A DNA stretch of 64,000 bases from Nitrososphaerota archaeon (GTDB taxonomy: Archaea > Thermoproteota > Nitrososphaeria > Nitrososphaerales > Gagatemarchaeaceae). The notes beneath the pieces are model-generated. The model was not told where the DNA came from, ran no database searches, and saw only the letters and a program-made list of their open reading frames with translations. A program made the position numbers and the translations under genes. Below, one piece after another: positions 58,022-64,000 of this stretch (the first letter of the stretch is position 1; each line of letters begins with the position of its first letter). Where the stretch lies: positions 119,725 through 183,724 of the forward strand of contig DAHWNW010000002.1 of the NCBI GenBank assembly GCA_027339745.1, read 5' to 3'.

Positions 58022-59774
58022 CCTCCTTGATAAGACTAAGGAGCGCCTCAGGTGGGGTGGGAACAGGCTCTGTACGACGAACCATCTTGCCATCTATCTG
58101 AGAGGTGACTATGTTCACCAACCACTTTGGGTCCTTAGATGGAAAGTCGGACCTTGTATGGGCACCACGGCTCTCCTTCCTTTCCAGAGCTGACCCGATT
58201 ATCGCTTCACAGACTAGCAGCATGTCCAGGACTTGGAGCGAGTCTGTCCAAGACTGATTATATGCGCGCTCCCCCACCGCTTTCAAACCCTTCGCCTCAT
58301 CTCTGAGCTTCTCCAACTCGATTAAGCCTGCCTCGAGGTCCGCCGCGTTTCTGACAATGCCTACGTGCTTCCACATGTTGGACGCGATCTCCTCCTTGAT
58401 ATGGAACGGGTTGGCATTCCCTGTGGTTGAAAAGGGAGACAGCACCCTTGATATCTCCTTCTCGATACTTTCTCCGTCGACCGATGGAAGGTCCATTGCG
58501 GCGACACTCTTTGCAGCGGATTCCCCTGCCCTCTTCCCGAAGACAAGTATGTCCGAAAGTGAGTTTCCCCCCAGCCTATTTGCCCCGTGAAGCCCGCTCG
58601 CCACCTCGCCTGCAGCATAGAGCCCTGCTACGCTACTCTCAGCAGTCTCAGGGTTGACCCTGACACCTCCCATCTGGTAGTGGACGGTGGGCGCCACTTC
58701 CATCTTGTCTTTCGTTATGTCTATGTCAGCGAATGCCATGAACTGGTCATACATGCTGGGGAGTTTCCTCTTGATGTACTCCGCACCCCGCTGGGTGATG
58801 TCGAGATAGACCCCCCCACCCTTGCTTCCTCTCCCAGCCATAATTTCCGTATATATCGACCTGGCCACCACGTCCCTTGCGGAGAGCTCCATCCTCTTTG
58901 GGTCATACCTGGACATGAACCTCTCCCCAACAGAATTAGTGAGAATCCCGCCCTCCCCCCTGACAGCCTCCGTGACGAGCATCCCCCGCACCCCAGGCGG
59001 ATAGATCATTCCAGTAGGGTGGAATTGAATCATCTCCATGTCCATCAGCTCGGCCCCAGCCCTGTAAGCCATCCCTATGCCGTCCCCGGTGCTCTCATAT
59101 GAGTTGGACGTCACCTGATAGACCCTCCCAGAACCCCCCGTAGCCAATATGACTGCCTTGGCTCTGAACAGGAGAAGCTTCCCTGTCTTTACGTCAATCC
59201 CCATCGCTCCTGCTGCCCTCCCCGTCTTCGGGTCCCTGAATAGGCAGGTGATCATGACCTCGTCCATGAAGGGAACGCTCCTAGCTATGAGTTGGTCTTG
59301 GAGCGTGCGGATTAGTTCGAGGCCCGTCCGGTCCCCAATGTTGCAAAGGCGCCTGTAGGTATGGGCACCAAAGGGTCTTTGACTTATCTTTCCAGCGGGG
59401 GTTCGGTCGAAGACAGCCCCGTATTTCTCAAGTTCGTAGACCCTCTCTATTGCCTCTTTAGCAAATATCTCAACCATCCTCCAATTCGAGAGGTGCTGCC
59501 CCTCAACGATGGTGTCGGAGAAGTGGACCTCCCATGAGTCCGCGGGGTCTACGTTACCGAGGGCTGCCGCTATACCTCCTTCTGCCATTACGGTGTGAGC
59601 CTTTCCGAGGAGTGACTTGCAGACAACAAGAGTCTTTGCGCCTCTGTCGTGTGATTCTATGGCCGCCCTTAACCCGGCCCCTCCGGCCCCGATTATCAGG
59701 ACATCGGTGACCCTTTCGTCGTAGCTCCTGTCGTTGACGTCGACCCTGTCAACCTCTTTTCTAGGAGCCCACAA
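58014..59774 (-). CDS. sdhA: Succinate dehydrogenase/fumarate reductase flavoprotein subunit
   Basis: Oxidises succinate to fumarate with covalent FAD, linking the citric acid cycle to respiration. 586 residues. FAD Rossmann loop DVLIIGAGGAGLRAAIESHD; VMAEGGIAAALG; the FAD-linkage histidine region in AHTVMAEGG; MEMIQFHPTGMIYPPGV; active-site ARDVVARSI; and ANRLGGNSLSDILVFGKRAG. Downstream sdhB overlaps by 8 bases. Membrane anchors are not adjacent upstream. Confidence 0.96.
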   Translation of the reverse strand: MWAPRKEVDRVDVNDRSYDERVTDVLIIGAGGAGLRAAIESHDRGAKTLVVCKSLLGKAHTVMAEGGIAAALGNVDPADSWEVHFSDTIVEGQHLSNWRMVEIFAKEAIERVYELEKYGAVFDRTPAGKISQRPFGAHTYRRLCNIGDRTGLELIRTLQDQLIARSVPFMDEVMITCLFRDPKTGRAAGAMGIDVKTGKLLLFRAKAVILATGGSGRVYQVTSNSYESTGDGIGMAYRAGAELMDMEMIQFHPTGMIYPPGVRGMLVTEAVRGEGGILTNSVGERFMSRYDPKRMELSARDVVARSIYTEIMAGRGSKGGGVYLDITQRGAEYIKRKLPSMYDQFMAFADIDITKDKMEVAPTVHYQMGGVRVNPETAESSVAGLYAAGEVASGLHGANRLGGNSLSDILVFGKRAGESAAKSVAAMDLPSVDGESIEKEISRVLSPFSTTGNANPFHIKEEIASNMWKHVGIVRNAADLEAGLIELEKLRDEAKGLKAVGERAYNQSWTDSLQVLDMLLVCEAIIGSALERKESRGAHTRSDFPSKDPKWLVNIVTSQIDGKMVRRTEPVPTPPEALLSLIKEDD

Positions 59775-60472
59775 ATCGGGTACACTAAGTACCTTGACCC
59801 GTTATCTTGGCGATAATAAGTTGATTCCCTTAGCCTTGTCTGACTGGTTTAGACAGTCGAACCCGAAATCTGCTCGTCTCTGGCAGGGGCCGGCCGGTCG
59901 ACTTGCTCCGCGGGCCTAAGAGGAAGGCTGTGAGGAGGAGTGCTTTGGCTGTTGCGCCAGGACAGCTCCGATTGGTCAATGGTGTTGACACATTGGTTTT
60001 TTGTGCGTCTGTTGGATCCGCTTTGCGACCGTCCTAAGGTTGCTCCTATCAAGTACTATCCCTCGGCGAACAATCGCTTCACGCCGTACTTTCCATCCAA
60101 GCACTCTTTGCCCTGACCATCGACTCATCCATCTAGATGGCACTCGCCATCACAAGTCAGCAGCCGACCCCCGACTGCTGCTGAGCTTTCGCAGGTCCGT
60201 TACCTCAGTGCTGTCTCCGTCGTTTCTTTCGCCCCCTCTCCCTACTCTTTTTGGCTGAGAAACGCGTTCAAGTTCTTGTCGCAGACCGTGGGGTGCTCGG
60301 AAAGTCGCGTATGTTCGGCCCTGCTGACCCGGGCCAACTTCTTCGAAGTGATTAACGTCAGCCATGTGAACCGGGGCCTTGTTCAATTAAGACGATTGCA
60401 CCGTCATCATCACCGCTGAGGCCTCCCTGCCGCACTGACCTGTCGTGAAACCAGTAAGCGACCGTCAAGGGC
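59775..60472. other. Intergenic spacer in the sdh region, no gene recognised
   Basis: About 700 bases between sdhA and the small membrane gene. Short open frames on both strands show no motifs. A small inverted repeat (tgtct...agaca) lies near 59838-59856. The 3' AT-rich patch just before sdhA may contain its promoter. Confidence 0.4.
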
Positions 60473-60643
60473 TCAGCGGATGGCTACTGCGAGTACCATC
60501 AGGAGGTAGCCTACTCCGACTGCCCCCCCGGTCGCCAGAGCCCCCGTGCCCCCGATGTAGGCTGCAAGGCCCCCGAAGAGCATCAAGGCGAGCCCTGTCA
60601 CAAAAACCGGGTACCGGGCCCTCTTAGGCATCCGCGAAACCAT
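60473..60643 (-). CDS. Small two-helix membrane protein, possible Sdh anchor
   Basis: 56 residues from the ATG at 60643, which lies 2 bases after the upstream gene's stop; longer frame is a read-through artefact. Two hydrophobic segments, VFVTGLALMLFGGLAAYIGG and GGAVGVGYLLMVLAVAI. No heme histidine is visible. Proximity suggests a second membrane subunit of succinate dehydrogenase, but this is inference. Confidence 0.6.
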   Translation of the reverse strand: MVSRMPKRARYPVFVTGLALMLFGGLAAYIGGTGALATGGAVGVGYLLMVLAVAIR

Positions 60644-60645
60644 CT

Positions 60646-61368
60646 CTACAGCCTCACCAAGGTAAAGTCGAGCGGAAGACCCGCTGCCAGGCCGCGGATA
60701 TAGAGGTCGGCGAAGAAAATCGTGAGGAGGCTCACCCAAGCGAGCGCCTCGTGGTACCTATTGAGCCAGCTCTGTCTCTCGTAAAAGGCCTTCCTCGCTC
60801 CCCCTGCGGCGACGCAACTGTAGCAGTCGATGTTCCCCCCGGTTAGATGCCTGAATGCGTGACACGAACCGGTCCAGGCAGTAAGCAAAAGCGCGTTCGC
60901 CAAGAGGACCAAGCTCCCCACCCTCAACTCGAAGGCGCCGCTGTAGACAAGGGAATGATAGAAATCATAGTAGAAGAACGGGAGAATGGCGATGCCTGCG
61001 TAGAGGAAATATCTGTGGAAGTTTTCAAACTGGAACAGGCCATTCTTCTCTCCTGTGTAATGCCTCATGTTGGAGTCACCTCGGTCCGCGTTGGAGCAGC
61101 CTAGCGGGTGCTTGAAGAGGTGTCGGTGATAGTCTTTCCTGTAGGCGTAGCAGGTGAGCCTGAAAAGGCCAGGGAGAGGGACGATTAGGATCGTCGGGCT
61201 GTAGAATGGATCGATATACCCTGAGTATTCAGCCACAGGGAAGGAGACGAGAGCCCAAAAACCCACCACCAGGAGACCGACGAATGACCAGAACCTCCAG
61301 TTCGGCTCAAAGATTTCGTATGGGAAAAGGGACCTCCAGTTCACCGCCATCTGCAGTCTCCAGCACAT
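60646..61368 (-). CDS. Membrane protein resembling the Sdh membrane subunit of actinobacteria
   Basis: 240 residues with about five membrane segments (near 27-47, 61-80, 120-137, 148-168, 210-228). It has LTCYAYRKDYHRH, then a Cys-containing stretch GCSNADRGD, HYTGE and ENFHRYFLYAGI, and CHAFRHLTGG followed by CYSC. From memory, a protein with this pattern (YRK-Y-R, TGETRFP, HRYFFY, CHSCRH) lies beside succinate dehydrogenase in actinobacteria; relation is inferred, not searched. Histidines could bind heme b. The ATG at 61350 (MAVNWRSLFP) is an alternative start. Confidence 0.7.
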   Translation of the reverse strand: MCWRLQMAVNWRSLFPYEIFEPNWRFWSFVGLLVVGFWALVSFPVAEYSGYIDPFYSPTILIVPLPGLFRLTCYAYRKDYHRHLFKHPLGCSNADRGDSNMRHYTGEKNGLFQFENFHRYFLYAGIAILPFFYYDFYHSLVYSGAFELRVGSLVLLANALLLTAWTGSCHAFRHLTGGNIDCYSCVAAGGARKAFYERQSWLNRYHEALAWVSLLTIFFADLYIRGLAAGLPLDFTLVRL

Positions 61369-61449
61369 AGGGCAAAAGTGAGTGTGTAAAAGCCCTTCCC
61401 CGAACGCCCATTGACGTATGGAGGATACCAGTCAGACCGACGACCCAGA

Positions 61450-61869
61450 CTAGGGGGAGTTAGGCATGTCAGTGTCCTCATAATGTCCCCCAAGGTAGCC
61501 GTACACACCGACCTTCAGCACCTTCATCCCGAGCAGCGCACACTTCACTCTGGATGGGCCGAGGTCAGGATTGCCGAGCATCTTGAAGATGTCCTCCTTG
61601 GTCAGCGAGCGGACCCATTTTAGTTCCTTCCCCTTCGCCAACTCAGTGAGCATCGAGGCTGATGCCTGACTGATGGCGCACCCCTTTCCTGTGAACTTGA
61701 TCTCCTCTATCTTTTGGCCCTCCCCCACCCTGATTTGCATATCAATCTCGTCCCCGCACAAGGGGTTTGTGTCCCGCGCGTCGATATCGAACTTCTCCAT
61801 CCTGCCGAAGTTCCTCGGGTTCCTATAGTAATCCAGGATGATTTCCCTGTAGAAGTCGGCGCTGCTCAT
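61450..61869 (-). CDS. sufU: Fe-S cluster scaffold SufU/IscU-like
   Basis: Receives sulfur from the cysteine desulfurase and assembles or passes on Fe-S units. 139 residues. Three conserved cysteines are in NPLCGDEID, GKGCAISQAS and RVKCALLGMKVLK; NYYRNPRNFG-like segment DYYRNPRNFG opens the fold. The insertion typical of SufU between second and third cysteine is present in part. ATG overlaps the sufS stop by 4 bases. Confidence 0.95.
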   Translation of the reverse strand: MSSADFYREIILDYYRNPRNFGRMEKFDIDARDTNPLCGDEIDMQIRVGEGQKIEEIKFTGKGCAISQASASMLTELAKGKELKWVRSLTKEDIFKMLGNPDLGPSRVKCALLGMKVLKVGVYGYLGGHYEDTDMPNSP

Positions 61870-63104
61870 ATCTTGAATATCCCTCCCGCCTTTAGGATGC
61901 CTGCCTTAAGCGCGTCTATGTCGTCGTAGGAGTTGTAGACGTGGAAGCTCGCCCTGCTGGTGGCGGCGACGTCGAGCCAGCGCATCAGGGGCTGCGCGCA
62001 GTGATGCCCGGACCTGATGGCGATGCCCTCCTCGTCAAGGATTGTAGCGAGGTCGTGGGGGTGGACGTCAGCATAGTTGAATGAGACGACACCAGCCCTG
62101 ACGCGGACGTTCTCTGGCCCGTAGAGCTTGAACCCTTTCACGGCGGTGAGCTCCTTGATGGCATAGTCGAGGAGCTTCATTTCGTGGTCTCTGACCCGTC
62201 CCATCCCGATGGACCGAAGATAGACTACTGCTTCGCCCAGGCCTATGGCGTCAGCGATGTTCACAGTCCCAGCTTCGAACTTGTATGGGACGTCGTTCCA
62301 GGTCGAGCGCTCGTCAAAGACCTCCCTTATCATCTCGCCACCGGTCTGGAACGGGTCCATCTCCTCGAGCAGGTCCTTCCTTGCGACCAACGCCCCGATG
62401 CCGGTGGGTCCTAGCATCTTGTGTCCGGAGAAGGCATAGAAATCAGAGCCCACCGCCCTGACGTCCACTGGCATGTGAGGGACCGACTGGGCCCCGTCCA
62501 CGAGGGTGGTGGCGCCAGCGTTCTTCGCCATAGAGCAGAGCTTTGCGACGTCGTTTATGGTCCCAAGCACATTGGAACAGTGGGTCAGAGTCACGAGCCT
62601 TGGCGCATCTTTGAGGAGGGTCTCGTAGCTCCCAAGGTCTAGGGTCCCGTCTGGGTTGAGGCCGACGTACTTCAGGGTCGCGCCGTTGCGCTTCGCCAGC
62701 TGCTGCCAAGGAACTATGTTACTGTGGTGCTCCATCGTGGTGGCGAGTATCAAATCCCCCTTCTTCACGTTCTTCTCCCCCCAAGCGAATTTCACCAGGT
62801 TCGTGGCTTCGGTTGTCCCCCTTACGAAGACTAGGTCCCGGGCCTGGACGCCGACGAACTCGGCCGTCTTCTTCCTGGACCCCTCGTAGGCGGCGGTGGC
62901 CTCCTCCCCAAGGGTGTGGACCGACCTGTGGACGTTGGAGTTGTAGCTGGTGTAGAACCTGACGAGCGAATCGATTACAACTTGCGGCTTCTGGGTAGTG
63001 GCGGCGTTGTCCAAGTAGACCAGCCTTTTCCCGTGTACCCTCCTGCTGAGGATGGGGAAGTCTGCCCTCAACCTCTCCACGTCGACCGCTTCTGACTCCA
63101 ACAA
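61866..63104 (-). CDS. sufS: Cysteine desulfurase SufS
   Basis: PLP enzyme that takes sulfur from cysteine for Fe-S assembly. 412 residues. VYLDNAATTQKPQVVIDSL, the PLP histidine region TMEHHSNIVPWQ, the PLP lysine in FSGHKMLGPTGIGAL, and the persulfide cysteine in RSGHHCAQPLMRWL. TTG start at 63104; a TATA-like cttttaagc at about 63144-63152. Immediately followed by sufU. Confidence 0.96.
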   Translation of the reverse strand: MLESEAVDVERLRADFPILSRRVHGKRLVYLDNAATTQKPQVVIDSLVRFYTSYNSNVHRSVHTLGEEATAAYEGSRKKTAEFVGVQARDLVFVRGTTEATNLVKFAWGEKNVKKGDLILATTMEHHSNIVPWQQLAKRNGATLKYVGLNPDGTLDLGSYETLLKDAPRLVTLTHCSNVLGTINDVAKLCSMAKNAGATTLVDGAQSVPHMPVDVRAVGSDFYAFSGHKMLGPTGIGALVARKDLLEEMDPFQTGGEMIREVFDERSTWNDVPYKFEAGTVNIADAIGLGEAVVYLRSIGMGRVRDHEMKLLDYAIKELTAVKGFKLYGPENVRVRAGVVSFNYADVHPHDLATILDEEGIAIRSGHHCAQPLMRWLDVAATSRASFHVYNSYDDIDALKAGILKAGGIFKI

Positions 63105-63158
63105 GCCCTGCAGGGACTCCGATATGACGAAACAGGTAACCCTGCTTAAAAGAACTCC

Positions 63159-63467
63159 CTAAACCTCGACGTAGATGGTATCCCGATCGACCCTGGTTCG
63201 ATAGCGTTTCAGCGAGTCGGTGGCTGGGGGGGTCACAGCCTCCCCTGTCCTCAGGTCGAACTGTGACAGGTGGAGGGGGCAGACCACCCGGCCTTCAAGG
63301 ATGAAACCCTGGCCGAGGTCCGCGTCCTCGTGAGTACAGGTCCCGGAGACGGCGAAGACCTCCCCCCCGATCTTTGCAAGGAGTATGTGGGTTCCATTGA
63401 CGTCCACAGCCGACATCGAACCCTCAGGGAGATCCACACTACGCATTGCGGGCAGGTAGTCCCCCAA
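63159..63467 (-). CDS. Rieske-type [2Fe-2S] ferredoxin
   Basis: Small electron-transfer protein, 102 residues. The cluster ligands are in CTHEDADLGQG and CPLHLSQFDL (two Cys, two His). No membrane segment, so it is soluble. Between sufD and sufS, which suggests it serves Fe-S assembly or its electron supply. Confidence 0.93.
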   Translation of the reverse strand: MGDYLPAMRSVDLPEGSMSAVDVNGTHILLAKIGGEVFAVSGTCTHEDADLGQGFILEGRVVCPLHLSQFDLRTGEAVTPPATDSLKRYRTRVDRDTIYVEV

Positions 63468-63472
63468 CCGGC

Positions 63473-64000
63473 TTACCTGTACTTGTAGTGGCGTTCGAAG
63501 ATGTCCTCCGACTCTTTGACTTCAGGGGTGACCTCCCCCGTCGCCGCGAGGAGCGCCTCCCTGTCCACCAGCCGCCGTTTCTCCCCATGCCACTTACCCT
63601 CTATCATGAACCTTGCCCCCTCTCTGGTCTGCTCGATCGGGACCCTTGAGAGGACAGGCTCGAAGAAACCCAATACGACCATCTTCTTGGCTTCATCTGG
63701 AGACAAGCCGCGAGCCATCAGGTAGAAGAGCTGCTCCTCGTCGATCTGGGCCACCGAGGCTGAGTGGGTCGCTTTGACTTCGTTATTGTCTATCTCCAGG
63801 CTTGGGACGCCATCTGACTTCGCGGTCCGTTCGAGGATCATCGCGTGGTGGGCCAGATAGGACCGGGAGTTCTTGGCTGCGTTTACAATCTTGATCATCC
63901 CCTTGAATATCGTCTGCGAGTCCCCCTTCAGGACACCTCTGGCCTGTGTGGAACCAGTGGAGTCGGGCGAGTTGTGGACGAGATTGGTCTCGTAGTCGTA
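63473..64000 (-). CDS. sufD: Fe-S cluster assembly protein SufD, N-terminal part outside window
   Basis: Component of the SufBCD scaffold. 175 residues are visible, to the stop at 63473; the frame is open to the right edge. The visible part holds GVLKGDSQTIFKGMIKIVNA, RSYLAHHAMILERTAKSDGV, EVKATHSASVAQIDEEQLFY and the terminal FERHYKYR. This matches the C-terminal beta-helix and helical tail of SufB/SufD. SufD rather than SufB is favoured by the C-terminal sequence. Rieske gene follows 5 bases on. Confidence 0.93.
   Translation of the reverse strand, partial: YDYETNLVHNSPDSTGSTQARGVLKGDSQTIFKGMIKIVNAAKNSRSYLAHHAMILERTAKSDGVPSLEIDNNEVKATHSASVAQIDEEQLFYLMARGLSPDEAKKMVVLGFFEPVLSRVPIEQTREGARFMIEGKWHGEKRRLVDREALLAATGEVTPEVKESEDIFERHYKYR

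Noticed and set aside
59838-59856. Small inverted repeat tgtct...agaca in the sdh spacer
   Set aside because: Five-base arms can occur by chance, and no gene or motif is associated.
1-64000. CRISPR array, insertion sequence, prophage or rRNA gene
   Set aside because: No regular repeat-spacer pattern, transposase, integrase or rRNA stretch was seen.

Overview
The window is archaeal. It carries the archaeal/eukaryotic type of translation and transcription genes: aIF2 gamma, aIF5B, Rpo3/Rpo7/Rpo10, Spt4, ribosomal proteins S4e, S6e, S24e, S27ae, S28e, L7ae, L18e, L19e, L24e and L32e, deoxyhypusine synthase and Cbf5. It also carries the archaeal isoprenoid genes for mevalonate kinase, isopentenyl phosphate kinase and a GGPP/FPP synthase. 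DNA is GC-rich, GTG and TTG starts are common, and many starts lie about 25-30 nt below a TATA-like box, suggesting leaderless transcripts. A Thermoproteota (TACK) archaeon related to Nitrososphaeria/Thaumarchaeota fits best: L14e and L34e are absent from the secY-cbf5 block, and the succinate dehydrogenase and Spt4 variants agree. This placement is inference, and nothing here indicates ammonia oxidation.

Layout. 1-5530 is accessory: an NMT1/ThiY-type ABC importer (ATPase cut by the left edge), a PaaK/CapK-like adenylate-forming enzyme and a GT4 glycosyltransferase, with long empty spacers. 6101-13224 is an aIF2 gamma (intein-bearing), PIN, nadE, rpo7, spt4, dephospho-CoA kinase, rps24e, rps27ae cluster. 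13221-16029 on the minus strand is an overlapping operon of an Lrp/AsnC regulator, a zincin-like protein and a nucleotidyltransferase-kinase fusion. 16127-25002 holds rps6e, aIF5B (intein), ndk and rpl24e, then rps28e and rpl7ae; these two halves of one conserved block are separated by a tubulin/FtsZ-superfamily operon with a divergent von Willebrand A gene. 25074-33126 (minus) runs rpo3, rpl18e, rpl13, rps9, rpo10, rps2, memo, mvk, ipk, idsA, gltX. 33391-34841 (plus) is rps13-rps4-rps11. 34845-44272 holds a winged-helix protein with an EF-hand, glmS (intein), dhs, purB, purA and guaB. 44433-44547 is a tRNA with an apparent intron. 44579-56982 (minus) is the long ribosomal superoperon rpl22 to rpl15 followed by secY, adkA, an EMC3-like gene, cmk and cbf5. 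57227-61368 encodes succinate dehydrogenase and candidate anchors. 61450-64000 encodes Fe-S assembly genes (sufU, sufS, Rieske, sufD; the last cut by the right edge).

The most unusual content is: (1) a tubulin-like GTPase with two unrecognised partner proteins and a divergent vWA gene, inserted in a ribosomal protein block; (2) three inteins in one 33-kb stretch, two at the P-loop lysine of paralogous GTPases and one in the GlmS glutaminase domain, each with at least one altered LAGLIDADG acidic position; (3) a nucleotidyltransferase-kinase fusion co-expressed with a zincin-like protein and an Lrp regulator; (4) a structured, GNRA-capped RNA candidate between rpo3 and rps13. All calls come from reading the sequence; no database search was run.
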